The notes: generated by a model from the letters alone, not told the origin. DNA of 64,000 nt from Sphaerimonospora sp050942215 (GCF_050942215.1 NZ_CP192056.1:2356001-2420000); one strand, 5' to 3'. Positions 15,565-24,868 are shown, counted from the first letter of the stretch. Numbers and translations are program-made.

Positions 15565-16512
15565 GTGCGACGCCGTACGGTCCTCGTATTGGGAGCGCTC
15601 GCGCTCACGGCGGGATGCGGGACGCAGGCCCCACCCGTCCAGACTGAGATCTCCCTCGTGGTGCCGGGCAGGGCGGGGGGCCGGGGGGACGGCTTCGCCA
15701 GGGCGCTGCGGGTCGTCATCGAAAGCCGCCGCTGGGCCAGGAGGGTGGCCCTGCGTGAGCAGGGGGACGGCGCCGCCGCGCTCGCCAGGTTCGTCGCGAC
15801 CGCGCGGTCCGGCGACCTGATGGTCGCCGACCCCGCCCTGCTCGGCGCCGTGGCCATGCGGCACGCCGCGCCGCTGGTCTCGCGGACGGCGCCGCTGGCC
15901 AGGCTGGCGGGGGAGTGGGAGGTGCTGGTCGCGCCGCCGGACTCGGGGTTCAGGACGTTCGACGAGTTCGCCGCCGCGCTGCTGCGCGATCCCGCCGGGC
16001 CGCGTGCGGCCGGCGGAACGGCCGGCGGCCCCGAGCACGTGCTGTACGGACTGACCGCGCTGGGGCTGGGCGCGGATCCCCGGCTGCTCAACTACGCGTC
16101 GTACGACGACGCAGCCCAGGCGGTCGCGGCGATGCTCGACGGGCGGGCGGCCGTGGGGGTCGGCGCGCAGCGGGATGTGGCGCCCCACATCCGCGCCGGG
16201 CGGCTGCGGCCGCTGGCGGTCTCGTCGCCCGAGCGGATGACCGGGCTGGACGCGCCCACGCTGATGGAGTCGGGGGTGCGGCTGGTCTACGCCAACTGGT
16301 CGGGCCTGGTCGGCGCGCAGGCGGCGAGCGAGCGCGGGCGCGACGCCATGGCCGGTCTGTGCCGGGCCATCGCCGACTCACCGGCCTGGTCCCGGATGTG
16401 CGCCGGCAACGGATGGGTGCCGATGTACCTGGACGGCGACGAATTCCGCCGGTGGCTGGTGAACGAGACCCGTCGCACCAGCCACGTGCTGGGAGAGCTG
16501 GGCCTGCCCTGA
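15565..16512 (+). CDS. Tripartite tricarboxylate transporter-type solute-binding lipoprotein (TctC/Bug-like)
   Basis: 315 residues from GTG 15565, with GGGGGAGG 8 bp upstream. Lipoprotein signal RRRTVLVLGALALTAGC (Cys18 is the lipid anchor). The body follows the TctC/Bug pattern: a first lobe with VVPGRAGGRGDGFARAL, then EVLVAPPDSGFRTFDEF, and a second lobe with PLAVSSPERMTGLDAPTLME. It would bind a small carboxylate outside the membrane. The membrane partners TctA/TctB are not in the window, so it is an orphan binding protein or a sensor component. Confidence 0.78.
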   Translation: MRRRTVLVLGALALTAGCGTQAPPVQTEISLVVPGRAGGRGDGFARALRVVIESRRWARRVALREQGDGAAALARFVATARSGDLMVADPALLGAVAMRHAAPLVSRTAPLARLAGEWEVLVAPPDSGFRTFDEFAAALLRDPAGPRAAGGTAGGPEHVLYGLTALGLGADPRLLNYASYDDAAQAVAAMLDGRAAVGVGAQRDVAPHIRAGRLRPLAVSSPERMTGLDAPTLMESGVRLVYANWSGLVGAQAASERGRDAMAGLCRAIADSPAWSRMCAGNGWVPMYLDGDEFRRWLVNETRRTSHVLGELGLP

Positions 16513-16584
16513 CCACGTACTCTCTTGGACGGCAAAATAGGCATAAGCGTGACTCGCAGCGGTAATGACCCTGTGAGGTGTGAG

Positions 16585-17175
16585 ATGACGCAGAATCCAT
16601 TCGCCAGGTTCGCCAGATGGCTCGGCCTCGACAGGAATCCGCTTCGCCGCCGGTGCGACCGGGTCGAGGCGGTGGTCCGGCTTGCCGCCGTGCTGGGCGT
16701 CATGGTCGCCGTCGTGCTCGGGGTGATGCTCGCCGTCAGAGCGTACGACGACGGCGTGAAAACGGAGGCCCAGCAGCGGCACACCCGCCATCAGGTGACC
16801 GCGACGCTGATGAACGAGCCGGACTCGGCCCGGCTGTCACCGGCCGGAGCCGCGGTCGGACACGTGAAGGCCCGATGGCAGGCGCCCGACGGCCGTCAGT
16901 GGGAGGGAACGATCGACGCCTCGACGAGCAGGCACCAGGGCGACAGGGTCCGGATCTGGACCGACGGACACGGCGCTCCGGTCCCGCGCCCGCAGCAGCG
17001 GGAGACCACTGTGGTGTCGGCGTTGACAGCGGGCATCGGCATTCCGCTGGCAGCGGCCACCGGGCTGGCGCTGGTCGTCGCCGCGACCCGGGGCGTCGTC
17101 CAGCGGCGTGCCAAGCGGGCCTGGGAGGCGCAGTGGACGGTCGTCGAGCCGACCTGGCGCATCAACGGCCGCTGA
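16585..17175 (+). CDS. Rv1733c-like two-helix membrane protein
   Basis: 196 residues from ATG 16585 (GAGG 6 bp upstream). A basic cytoplasmic N-terminus (RNPLRRRCDRVE), a first helix (AAVLGVMVAVVLGVMLAV), an extracytoplasmic β-rich domain of about 100 residues (ARWQAPDGRQWEGTI; GDRVRIWTDGHG) and a second helix followed by a short tail. The layout is that of the actinomycete Rv1733c family, of unknown function. Confidence 0.72.
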   Translation: MTQNPFARFARWLGLDRNPLRRRCDRVEAVVRLAAVLGVMVAVVLGVMLAVRAYDDGVKTEAQQRHTRHQVTATLMNEPDSARLSPAGAAVGHVKARWQAPDGRQWEGTIDASTSRHQGDRVRIWTDGHGAPVPRPQQRETTVVSALTAGIGIPLAAATGLALVVAATRGVVQRRAKRAWEAQWTVVEPTWRINGR

Positions 17176-17221
17176 GCCGCGACGACGACCTGAGCCCGTT
17201 CAGAGCGCCGACCCAGGGGCC

Positions 17222-17270
17222 GACCGACCCGGTTTCCAGGAGGCAGGGGCCGGCCGGGAGCCGGTCGGTC
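17222..17270. terminator. Convergent terminator hairpin
   Basis: GACCGACCCGG (17222-17232) pairs with CCGGTCGGTC (17261-17270, one bulged C) between the converging membrane protein and glgC genes. Confidence 0.5.
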
Positions 17271-17310
17271 CATCGACTCGGGCGCATAGGCCGGCGGCTC
17301 GGGGTTCGGT

Positions 17311-18534
17311 TCAGAGGTCGACGACCTCGTTCTTGCCGATCACCACGATGCCCTCTCCGGTGACCGTGAAGCGCTCGCGGTCGTGGTCGAGGTCGTAGCC
17401 GATCCTGGCGCCGTCGGGGACGATCACGTTCTTGTCGATGATCGCTCTGCGGATCCGCGCGTGCCTGCCCACCTGCACGTTTCCCATCAGCACCGATTCC
17501 TCGACGTGCGAGTGCGAGTGGAGCACGACGCCGGGGGACAGGATGGAGTGCAGCGCCGTACCGCCGGAGACGATGACCCCCGGAGACACCAGGGACTCCA
17601 GCGCCCGCCCGACCCGGTCGCCGGTGTTGTGCACGAACTTGGCCGGCGGCAGCGGGTCGTGGCCCGTGTAGATCGGCCACCTGCTGTTGTACAGGTTGAA
17701 CACCGGATGCACCGCGATGAGGTCCATGTTGGCCTCGTAGAAGGCGTCGAGCGTGCCCACGTCGCGCCAGTAGCCGCGGTCCCGGTCGGTGGAGCCCGGC
17801 ACCACGTTGTCCGCGAAGTCGTACACCTCGGCGCCGCCGGTCTTCACGAACATCGGAATGATGTTCCCGCCGAGGTCGTGCTTGCTCGCGGGGTCGAGCG
17901 CGTCCTCGCGCAGCGCCGCGATCAGCGACTGGGTCCGGAAGACGTAGTTGCCCATCGAGGCGTAGATCTGGTCCGGCGCGTCGTGCAGGCCCACCGCGTC
18001 CGCCGGCTTCTCCCGGAACGCGGAGATCCTGCGGCCGGAGGGGTCGGTCTCGATGACGCCGAACTGGTCGGCCAGCTTCAGCGGCTGCCGGATGGCCGCG
18101 ACCGTGACGTCGGCGCCGGAGTCGATGTGCTGGGCGACCATCTGCCGCGGATCCATCCGGTAGATGTGATCGGCGCCGAAGACGATGACGTGCTCGGGCT
18201 GCTCGTCATGGATCAGGTTGAGGTTCTGGAAGATCGCGTCGGCCGAGCCGGCGAACCAGCGCGGGCCGAGCCGCTGCTGGGCGGGGACCGGGGTGACGTA
18301 GTTGCCCAGCATCGACGACAATCGCCAGGTCCGGGAGATGTGCCGGTCCAGACTGTGGTTTTTGTACTGAGTCAGCACGACTATCCGGAAATATTCGGCA
18401 TTGGCCAAATTCGACAACACGAAGTCGACGAGCCGGTAGATCCCCCCGAAGGGGACGGCGGGCTTGGCCCGGTCCGCTGTCAGCGGCATCAGCCGCTTTC
18501 CTTCACCACCAGCGAGCACGATCGCCAGGACCTT
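17311..18534 (-). CDS. glgC: Glucose-1-phosphate adenylyltransferase
   Basis: 407 residues from ATG 18534 (MKVLAIVLAGGEGKRLMPLT). It makes ADP-glucose for glycogen and α-glucan synthesis. Visible features are the GGEGKRL nucleotidyl motif, the substrate-binding AKPAVPFGG, and a C-terminal left-handed β-helix (GVIVSGGTALHSILSPGVV and repeats). It is divergent from glgA with only 62 bp between, the usual actinobacterial arrangement. The frame extends upstream to 18570 but lacks support. Confidence 0.96.
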   Translation of the reverse strand, partial: KVLAIVLAGGEGKRLMPLTADRAKPAVPFGGIYRLVDFVLSNLANAEYFRIVVLTQYKNHSLDRHISRTWRLSSMLGNYVTPVPAQQRLGPRWFAGSADAIFQNLNLIHDEQPEHVIVFGADHIYRMDPRQMVAQHIDSGADVTVAAIRQPLKLADQFGVIETDPSGRRISAFREKPADAVGLHDAPDQIYASMGNYVFRTQSLIAALREDALDPASKHDLGGNIIPMFVKTGGAEVYDFADNVVPGSTDRDRGYWRDVGTLDAFYEANMDLIAVHPVFNLYNSRWPIYTGHDPLPPAKFVHNTGDRVGRALESLVSPGVIVSGGTALHSILSPGVVLHSHSHVEESVLMGNVQVGRHARIRRAIIDKNVIVPDGARIGYDLDHDRERFTVTGEGIVVIGKNEVVDL

Positions 18535-18596
18535 CATAGGCAGGACCTTAACCCGCCGAACCCCGAACAAACACCCAAGGACCTAAGCTCCTCAAT

Positions 18597-19775
18597 ATGC
18601 GGGTCGATCTGCTCAGTCGTGAATATCCGCCCGAGGTGTACGGCGGAGCCGGGGTCCATGTCGAATATCTCGCCCGTGAGCTGCGGGAACTCGCCGACGT
18701 CCGGGTGCGCTGCTTCGGGGCGGACCGTACGGAGCCCGGCGTCCACGCCTATCGCGTACCGGAGGGGCTGGGCGAGGCCAACGCCGCGCTCCAGGTGCTC
18801 GGCGTCGACCTGGAGATGGCGGCCGGCTGCGCCGGCGCCGACGTGGTGCACAGCCACACCTGGTACGCCAACTTTGCCGGGCACGTCGCCAAGATGCTGT
18901 ACGGCACGCCGCACGTCGTGACCACCCACAGCCTGGAGCCCCTGCGTCCGTGGAAGGCCGAGCAGCTCGGCGGGGGATACACGCTGTCGTCGTGGGCCGA
19001 GCGTACCGCGCTGCGTGAGGCCGACGCCGTCATCGCCGTGTCGGAGGGCATGCGCCGCGACGTGCTCACCGCATATCCCGAAATTTCGCCTGATCGGGTG
19101 CGAGTGATCCATAACGGGATCGACACCGACGAGTACGCCCCGGCCCACGACGTCGACGCCCTGGTCGAGCACGGCATCGACCCCGCCCGGCCGTACGTCG
19201 TCTTCGTGGGGCGCGTCACCCGGCAGAAGGGGCTGGTGCACCTGCTGCGCGCGGCCAGGTCGTTCGACCCCGGCGCGCAGATCGTGCTCTGTGCCGGCGC
19301 GCCGGACACCCCCGAGATCGCCGCCGAGGTCGCCGGCCTGGTCGGCGAGCTCTCGGCGGCACGCACCGGGGTCGTCTGGATCTCGGAGATGCTGCCGAGG
19401 CCCGAGGTGATCCAGATCCTCACGCACGCGACCGTCTTCGTCTGCCCGTCGGTCTACGAGCCGATGGGCATCGTGAACCTCGAGGCGATGGCCTGCGAGA
19501 CCGCCGTCGTGGCGACCGCGACCGGCGGCATCCCCGAGGTCGTCGACGACGGCACGACCGGCCTGCTCGTGCCCATACGGCAGGGCGCCGACGGCGAGCC
19601 GTACGACCCGGAGGCGTTCGCCTCGGCCATCGCCGAGCGCGTCGGCACACTGCTGGCCGACCCGCACCGCGCCGCCGAGATGGGCAGGGCGGGCCGCCGC
19701 CGGGCGGTCGACCTGTTCTCCTGGCGGCGCATCGCCCAGCGCACGCACGACCTCTACGTGGAGATTCGCGGATGA
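18597..19775 (+). CDS. glgA: Glycogen synthase / α-maltose-1-phosphate synthase, GT4 type
   Basis: 392 residues. GT-B glycosyltransferase: N-terminal YPPEVYGGAGVHVEYLARELR, central HNGIDTDEY, FVGRVTRQKG, and the donor site EPMGIVNLEAMACETAVVAT. This is the short actinobacterial type; its mycobacterial orthologue (GlgM) uses ADP-glucose to make maltose-1-phosphate for the GlgE pathway, so this product may be that rather than a classical glycogen synthase. The stop overlaps pgeF by 4 bp. Confidence 0.92.
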   Translation: MRVDLLSREYPPEVYGGAGVHVEYLARELRELADVRVRCFGADRTEPGVHAYRVPEGLGEANAALQVLGVDLEMAAGCAGADVVHSHTWYANFAGHVAKMLYGTPHVVTTHSLEPLRPWKAEQLGGGYTLSSWAERTALREADAVIAVSEGMRRDVLTAYPEISPDRVRVIHNGIDTDEYAPAHDVDALVEHGIDPARPYVVFVGRVTRQKGLVHLLRAARSFDPGAQIVLCAGAPDTPEIAAEVAGLVGELSAARTGVVWISEMLPRPEVIQILTHATVFVCPSVYEPMGIVNLEAMACETAVVATATGGIPEVVDDGTTGLLVPIRQGADGEPYDPEAFASAIAERVGTLLADPHRAAEMGRAGRRRAVDLFSWRRIAQRTHDLYVEIRG

Positions 19776-20488
19776 CGACGATCACGATCGGCCGGGTCGG
19801 CATGGCCTTCACCGACCGGCACGGCGGCGTGAGCGCCGGGCCGTACGGCTCACGCAACCTCGGCGGCGCGGTCGGCGACGATCCGGCCGCGGTGGCCGAG
19901 AACCGGGCCAAGACGGCCGCCGAGCTCGGCCTCGACCGGGTCGTGTTCATGCGGCAGGTCCACGGCGCCGACGTGGCCTACGTGACCGAGCCGTTCGGGG
20001 CCGAGCCGCCGGCGCTCGACGGCGTGTTCACCGACCGGCCGGGTCTCGCCCTGGCGGTCCTGGTCGCCGACTGCGCCCCGGTGCTGCTCGCCGACCCGGT
20101 GGCCGGGCTGGTCGGCGGCGCGCACTCCGGGCGGCCGGGCACCGAGGCCGGGGTGGTCCCCGCGCTGGTGGCGGCGATGACCGCCGGGGGCGCCGAGCCC
20201 GCACGCATGGTGGCGGCGATCGGCCCCGCCGCGTGCGGGCGGTGTTACGAGGTCCCCGCCGAGTTGCGCGAGCGGGTCGCCGCCCGGGTTCCCGAGACCT
20301 GGTCCGACACCCGGTGGGGCACCCCCGCCCTCGACCTCCGCGCCGGGATCGCCGCCCAGCTTCGCCGGGCGGGCGTCGCCGACGTCAGGCACGACGACCG
20401 CTGCACGATCGAGACGCCCGATCTCTACTCCTACCGCCGCGAGCGGGACACCGGCAGGTTCGCCGGTTACGTCTGGACTCGTACGTAG
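19772..20488 (+). CDS. pgeF: PgeF/YfiH-family multicopper-like (laccase domain) protein
   Basis: 238 residues, starting in an ATGA overlap with glgA. Family signatures present: MRQVHGADVAYV, ADCAPVLLADP, GGAHSGRPG (HxGR-type zinc loop) and AIGPAACGRCYEVP. YfiH/LACC1 proteins act on purine nucleosides and, in E. coli, edit muropeptides. The pairing with the glycogen gene is unusual and may simply reflect compact transcription. Confidence 0.85.
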   Translation: MTTITIGRVGMAFTDRHGGVSAGPYGSRNLGGAVGDDPAAVAENRAKTAAELGLDRVVFMRQVHGADVAYVTEPFGAEPPALDGVFTDRPGLALAVLVADCAPVLLADPVAGLVGGAHSGRPGTEAGVVPALVAAMTAGGAEPARMVAAIGPAACGRCYEVPAELRERVAARVPETWSDTRWGTPALDLRAGIAAQLRRAGVADVRHDDRCTIETPDLYSYRRERDTGRFAGYVWTRT

Positions 20489-20604
20489 GCCGCGACCCCA
20501 CCGGCCCGCCTCCGCCGGGGTCGCCCTCGGCGACGAGGCGATCGAGATCATCGGTCCGGGCGGTGGGAGCCCGCCGGGCCGGCGGAGCCGTACCGGCGCG
20601 GCCC

Positions 20605-20814
20605 TCAGCCGCCGGACGCGGGGCAGGCGGTGTCGGCAGGGGGAAGCGTCCCGCCGGCGAGGAAGCCGTTGACCGCGTCGTTCAGGCACCCGTTGCCGTG
20701 GTAGAGGAACGGCGCGTGCGTCTGCGCGTCGATCGTGACCAGGCGCGAACCGCGGATGTGGGCGGCCACCGGCACGGCGAGGCTGTTCAGGGCGGTGGCG
20801 CCGGCGCGCCACGA
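20605..20814 (-). pseudogene. C-terminal remnant of a TAP-like α/β-hydrolase
   Basis: About 69 residues at the 3' end of a minus-strand frame match the tail of tripeptidyl-aminopeptidase-like secreted hydrolases: helix AVPVAAHI, then GSRLVTIDAQTHAPF carrying the catalytic His strand, GNGCLNDAVNGFLAGGTLPP and a final Cys-containing tail. The catalytic Ser and Asp parts are absent; upstream sequence is unrelated. A deletion remnant. Confidence 0.6.
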
Positions 20815-20900
20815 TGAAATTTTCCGTACGGTCCCGCCGGCCCAGGCGAAGGTGCTCGCCGAGACCCGCAGGGTCGCACGCTGCCGCCGGCCGCGGCGGA

Positions 20901-21557
20901 TCAGCGTGTGGTGAGGCGGCAGGCGTCCACCCACCGCGCCGGATCGACGACCTCGGCCGCGTGCGGCGGGACCAGTGCGCGGCAGTCGGCGATCGCGCCG
21001 GCGAGCAGGTCGCGCAGCAGCGCGTCCGGGTCGGGAACGCATGCCTGGGCGATCCCGCGCACCGCGAGCTGCACCGTGCTCGGCGCGGCGTACCTGCGGA
21101 AGCCCTTCAGGGAGACCCGGACGCCGCGGCCGAACTCCGCCGCCCACCGCGCCGCTTCGGGCACCTGCGCCAGCGCCTCCTGGCCGCGTTCCGCCATGTC
21201 GGGGCTTCCGTCGAGTCCGATGAGGACGTGCTCGGCCGACAGGATCGACACCGCCATGGCGAGCTGTCGCTCGTGCGCGACCACCGGCAGCGCCGTGGTG
21301 GCGCAGCGCAGCGCGATCCGCACGTCCAGGCGGGGATCGTCGCCCGTCACCCCGATCACGGACGGGATCAGCGCGGCCAGGCGATGCCGGGCCGAGTCGG
21401 AGGTGTGGTCGTTGACGAGGCGCGCCAGTCCGGCGAGCAACGGGTGGGTGCAGGCGGGACGGTCGCTCCACCGTTCACCGGCGAGGTAGGACGCGAGCTC
21501 CATGAAGCATGCGCCCTTACTGGGACTGCGGTGCTTACCGCGAGACAGCATCGGCAT
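20901..21557 (-). CDS. Conserved hypothetical protein
   Basis: About 218 residues from ATG 21557 (frame open to 21602; MELASYL at about 21503 is another possible start). Conserved-looking N-terminus RSPSKGACFMELASYLAGER, WSDRPACTHPLLAGLARLVND, then an Ala/Arg-rich helical body with several Cys (ALRCATTALPV, CVPDPDALL, IADCRALV) and a tail WVDACRLTTR. No signal peptide or membrane helix. I recall unnamed actinomycete proteins with this N-terminal pattern but know of no function. Confidence 0.65.
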   Translation of the reverse strand: MPMLSRGKHRSPSKGACFMELASYLAGERWSDRPACTHPLLAGLARLVNDHTSDSARHRLAALIPSVIGVTGDDPRLDVRIALRCATTALPVVAHERQLAMAVSILSAEHVLIGLDGSPDMAERGQEALAQVPEAARWAAEFGRGVRVSLKGFRRYAAPSTVQLAVRGIAQACVPDPDALLRDLLAGAIADCRALVPPHAAEVVDPARWVDACRLTTR

Positions 21558-21614
21558 GACTGCAGGTACCGGAGACATATCACCAGTGTGCGCCCGCCAC
21601 ACCGCGGTTCATAG

Positions 21615-21685
21615 AGGTGGAGACGGGATTTGAACCCGTGTACGCGGCTTTGCAGGCCGCTGCCTCGCCTCTCGGCCACTCCACC
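21615..21685 (-). tRNA. tRNA-Cys (GCA), copy 1
   Basis: 71 nt, acceptor GGTGGAG/CTCCACC, anticodon loop CTGCAAA (GCA). It differs from the copy at 44193-44263 by one base next to the T-stem. Confidence 0.95.
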
Positions 21686-21727
21686 GAGCGAGGCCCAGAG
21701 GGAAACAACCCGGCAAAGACCTCCCAG

Positions 21728-21800
21728 AGCGGAAGACGGGATTCGAACCCGCGACCCTCACCTTGGCAAGGTGATGCTCTACCAACTGAGCCACTTCCGC
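21728..21800 (-). tRNA. tRNA-Gly (GCC), copy 2
   Basis: 73 nt, identical in the mature region to the copies at 13129 and 44277. It lies 42 bp upstream of tRNA-Cys on the same strand. Confidence 0.95.
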
Positions 21801-21884
21801 GCCCGCCTCGCGGCGACATGACAACTGTATCGGGTTTTCGCTCCCGATGCGTACTCAAGGCCGCCGGACCCCGACAATGTAAGC

Positions 21885-23000
21885 GTGAAAATCGGCACGT
21901 TCGACGTCTGGCCTCCCGTGGTGCTCGCCCCGATGGCGGGCATCACCAACATCGGCTTCCGCACACTGTGCCGGGAACAGGGCGGTGGGCTGTTCGTCTC
22001 CGAGATGATCACCTCCCGGGCCCTGGTGGAACGGGTGCCGCTGACGTTCCACATGATTCGGTTCGGCGAGCACGAGACCCCGCGCAGCGTTCAGCTCTAC
22101 GGCGTGGACCCGGTGATCATCGGCAGGGCCGCCAGGATGATCTACGAGGAGGATCTGGCCGATCACATCGATCTCAACTTCGGCTGCCCTGTGCCCAAGG
22201 TCACCAGGCGGGGCGGCGGGTCGGCCCTGCCGTACAAGCGGAACCTGCTGCGCGCCATCCTCAGGGAGGCGGTCGCCGGCGCCGGGCCGCTGCCGGTGAC
22301 GATGAAGATGCGCAAGGGCATCGACGAGGACCATCTGACCTATCTCGACGCGGGCCGGATCGCCGCGGAGGAGGGCGTCGCCGCCATCGCACTGCACGCG
22401 CGTACGGCACGGCAGCACTACGGCGGAGCCGCCGACTGGGACGCGATAACCCGGCTCAAGGAGGCCGTGCCGGAGATCCCGGTGCTGGGCAACGGCGACA
22501 TCTGGAGCGCCGACGACGCGCTGCGCATGGTCGAGCGGACCGGCTGCGACGGCGTCGTCGTCGGGCGCGGCTGCCTCGGGCGGCCATGGCTGTTCCGCGA
22601 CCTGGCGCTGGCCTTCGACGGCTCGGCCGAGCGTACGCGGCCCGGCCTCGGAGAGGTCGCCGACATGATGTTCCGGCACGCCGAGCTGCTGTGCGAGGTG
22701 ATCGGCGACGAGCCGCACGGCCTGGCCGACTTCCGCAAGCACGTGGGGTGGTACCTGAAGGGCTTCACGATCGGGGCGGACACCCGCCGCGCGCTCACCG
22801 CCGTCACCGCCCTCGCCGAGTTGCGCGACCGCCTCGGCGAGCTGGACCGCGGCCTGCCCTGGCCGGGCGGGGTCGCCGACGGTCCGCGCGGCAAGAGCGG
22901 GGAGCGGGCCAAGGTGGTGCTGCCGCACGGGTGGCTGGACGATCCCGAGGACATGACGGTCCCCGGCGCCGAGGCCGAAGATCCCACCTCCGGCGGTTAG
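21885..23000 (+). CDS. dusB: tRNA-dihydrouridine synthase
   Basis: 371 residues from GTG 21885. FMN-dependent TIM barrel that reduces uridine in tRNA D-loops: LAPMAGITNIGFRTLC, NFGCPVPKV (catalytic Cys of the GCP motif), MKMRKGIDEDH, HARTARQHYGG and GNGDIWSADDA / GRGCLGRPWLF phosphate site. The C-terminal helical tRNA-binding region is complete. It lies next to tRNA genes, which may be coincidence. Confidence 0.95.
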   Translation: MKIGTFDVWPPVVLAPMAGITNIGFRTLCREQGGGLFVSEMITSRALVERVPLTFHMIRFGEHETPRSVQLYGVDPVIIGRAARMIYEEDLADHIDLNFGCPVPKVTRRGGGSALPYKRNLLRAILREAVAGAGPLPVTMKMRKGIDEDHLTYLDAGRIAAEEGVAAIALHARTARQHYGGAADWDAITRLKEAVPEIPVLGNGDIWSADDALRMVERTGCDGVVVGRGCLGRPWLFRDLALAFDGSAERTRPGLGEVADMMFRHAELLCEVIGDEPHGLADFRKHVGWYLKGFTIGADTRRALTAVTALAELRDRLGELDRGLPWPGGVADGPRGKSGERAKVVLPHGWLDDPEDMTVPGAEAEDPTSGG

Positions 23001-23202
23001 GTGAGGGTTCGCAACCGTCCGGGTGCGTTCGCAAAGATCGCCGAGCAATGTCGTGCGAGATGGCGGCGACCGCCGATGTGTCCCGGTGATCCACGTTGCC
23101 CCTGTCCCCGAGGAATTCGAGTCCCCCTCTCGGACACCGATCATTCGACATGTGAAGGCCGGGTTCCGACCGGGCCTCTTCGGGACCGAGCGCGGGCGTC
23201 GG

Positions 23203-23487
23203 TCAGTAGACGGCGTTGAGGATTTCCTCCAGGCGGCGTTCGCCCTCGCGGGTCTGGGCTCCGGCCGCGAGCTGCTTTCGCGCGAGCACTGCGGCCTCGG
23301 GGGTGAACAGGCCGGTCAGCAGCTCGTTCTCGAGGCTGAGCCCTTCCTCCGTGATCGGGGTGGCCGCGGCGTCGACGGCGGTCTTGACCGCTGCGATGAT
23401 CTCCGGACGCAGCCGTGCGATGCGGCGGTGCTTCTTTCCGTGTACGGGCCGGCTGCTTCGCTCCGAGCCCCGTGGACGAACGTTCAT
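23203..23487 (-). pseudogene. Short ORF resembling the C-terminus of an enoyl-CoA hydratase
   Basis: 94 residues if it starts at ATG 23487. A basic N-terminus (GSERSSRPVHGKKHRRIARL) leads into RPEIIAAVKTAVDAAATPIT, ENELLTGLFTPEAAVL and AGAQTREGERRLEEIL, which resembles the C-terminal helices of actinomycete enoyl-CoA hydratase/isomerases. The crotonase core is absent, so it is a truncated gene or a small relic. Its start codon touches the left end of the tnpB element, which has replaced its upstream region. Confidence 0.45.
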
Positions 23488-23635
23488 CAGGACCTCCGAG
23501 GAGACCCCCGCCTTCAGGCGGGGGAGGAATCGGACCCCTGCGGAGCAGGGCAGGGATAGGCGGTTCGCTGCCAGGCGAACCGCCGTCTCGAACACCTGCA
23601 TGATGCTTAGCTGATCGTACGGTAAAATGTGAGGC

Positions 23636-24742
23636 ATGGCGCAGCTTGTGAAGCGGGCGTACAAGTACCGCTTCTACCCGACCCCCGAGCAGGCCGAGGA
23701 GCTTGCCCGGACGTTCGGGTGCGTGCGCCTGGTCTACAACAAGGCTCTTGAGGAGCGGACCCGCACCTACACCCAAGAGGGCCGCCGGGTCTCCTACGTG
23801 GAGACCTCGGCGATGCTCACCGCCTGGAAGCGCACCGAGGAACCGGCGTTCCTCAACGAGGTGTCCAGCGTGCCGCTCCAGCAGGCGCTTCGGCACCTGC
23901 AAGCGGCGTTCGCGAACTTCTTCGCCAAGCGAGCCAAGTACCCAGCGTTCAAGTCCCGTAAGCGCTCGCGTGCGTCGGCGGAGTACACCCGCTCCGCGTT
24001 CCGCTGGAAGGACGGGCGGCTGTTCCTGGCGAAGATGGACGGCCCGCTGAACATCGTGTGGTCGCGCCGGCTTCCGGAGGGGGCGGAGCCGTCCACGGTC
24101 ACCGTGAGCAGGGACGCGGCCGGGCGGTGGTTCGTGTCGATTCTGGTCGAGGAGAAGATCCGCCCACTCGACCCGAGTGGGAACCGGGTTGGGGTGGACG
24201 CCGGGGTCACCGCCCTGGTCACGCTCTCCACCGGGGAGAAGGTCACCAACCCCCGGCATGAGCGGCGTGACCGGCGCAAGCTCGCCAAGGCGCAGCGTGC
24301 CCTGGCCCGCAAGCAGAAGGGCTCGAAAAACCGCGAGAAGGCCCGATTGAAGGTCGCCCGCGTGTACGCGCGGATCACCGACCGACGGCGCGACTTCCTG
24401 CACAAGGTCACCACACGGCTTGTTCGCGAGAACCAAGTGATCGCCGTGGAAGACCTGACCGTCCGCACCATGGTCCGCAACCACAGCCTGGCCCGCGCCA
24501 TCTCCGATGCGTCCTGGCGGGAACTCCGCTCGATGCTGGAGTACAAGTGCGCCTGGTACGGACGCACGCTGGTGACCGTGGACCGGTGGTTCCCCAGCAG
24601 CAAGCTGTGCTCGGCGTGCGGCACCCTGCACGAGGCGATGCCGCTGAACGTCCGGTCGTGGGAGTGCGCCTGCGGGGCGGTCCACGACCGGGACGTCAAC
24701 GCCGCACGTAACATCCTCGCCGCCGGGCTGGCGGAGAGGTAA
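23636..24742 (+). CDS. tnpB: TnpB RNA-guided nuclease
   Basis: 368 residues, full length. N-terminal YKYRFYPTPEQ helix, then an OrfB/RuvC nuclease: Asp188 in GVDAG, Glu272 in VEDLTV and Asp353 in HDRDVNAARN, with a zinc-ribbon insert of Cys325, Cys328 (CSAC), Cys344 and Cys346. All catalytic positions are intact, so it may be active. Characterised TnpB proteins cut DNA next to a target-adjacent motif, guided by an RNA from the element's right end. A TAAAAT -10-like box lies about 15 bp before ATG 23636. Confidence 0.93.
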   Translation: MAQLVKRAYKYRFYPTPEQAEELARTFGCVRLVYNKALEERTRTYTQEGRRVSYVETSAMLTAWKRTEEPAFLNEVSSVPLQQALRHLQAAFANFFAKRAKYPAFKSRKRSRASAEYTRSAFRWKDGRLFLAKMDGPLNIVWSRRLPEGAEPSTVTVSRDAAGRWFVSILVEEKIRPLDPSGNRVGVDAGVTALVTLSTGEKVTNPRHERRDRRKLAKAQRALARKQKGSKNREKARLKVARVYARITDRRRDFLHKVTTRLVRENQVIAVEDLTVRTMVRNHSLARAISDASWRELRSMLEYKCAWYGRTLVTVDRWFPSSKLCSACGTLHEAMPLNVRSWECACGAVHDRDVNAARNILAAGLAER

Positions 24743-24868
24743 AACGCCTGTGGAGCTGGTGTAAGACCTCAACGAGAGTCCTCTCGGACGAGGCGACCGG
24801 CGGTGAAGCAGGAAGATCCGACCGGCGACGGTCGGAATCCCCTCCCTTCAGGGAGGGGAGGAAGTCAA
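24743..24868 (+). ncRNA. Right end of the element, predicted 3' part of the ωRNA (reRNA)
   Basis: In IS605-type elements the guide RNA overlaps the 3' end of tnpB and ends at the element boundary. Here the segment after the stop can form several hairpins, including GATCCGACCGGCGACGGTCGGAATC near 24816-24839 and the terminal 8-bp stem. The guide would be read from bases after the boundary (24869 onward, beginning TGCCTTGCACTACTAATGG). The 5' limit, probably inside tnpB, cannot be set by eye. Confidence 0.5.

Larger units (their letters stand above)
23488..24868 (+). mobile_element. IS200/IS605-type element carrying only tnpB (IS1341-like)
   Basis: Both ends carry similar hairpins with a TTCA loop followed by AGGAA. 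Left: 8-bp stem CCCCCGCC/GGCGGGGG (23505-23524). Right: 8-bp stem CCCCTCCC/GGGAGGGG (24839-24858), then AGGAAGTCAA. There are no terminal inverted repeats or target duplications, as expected for this family. TTCAT at 23483-23487, directly left of the element, is a candidate target-adjacent motif; boundaries are inferred from it and from the right-end motif. No tnpA is present, so the element would depend on a transposase elsewhere. Confidence 0.75.
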
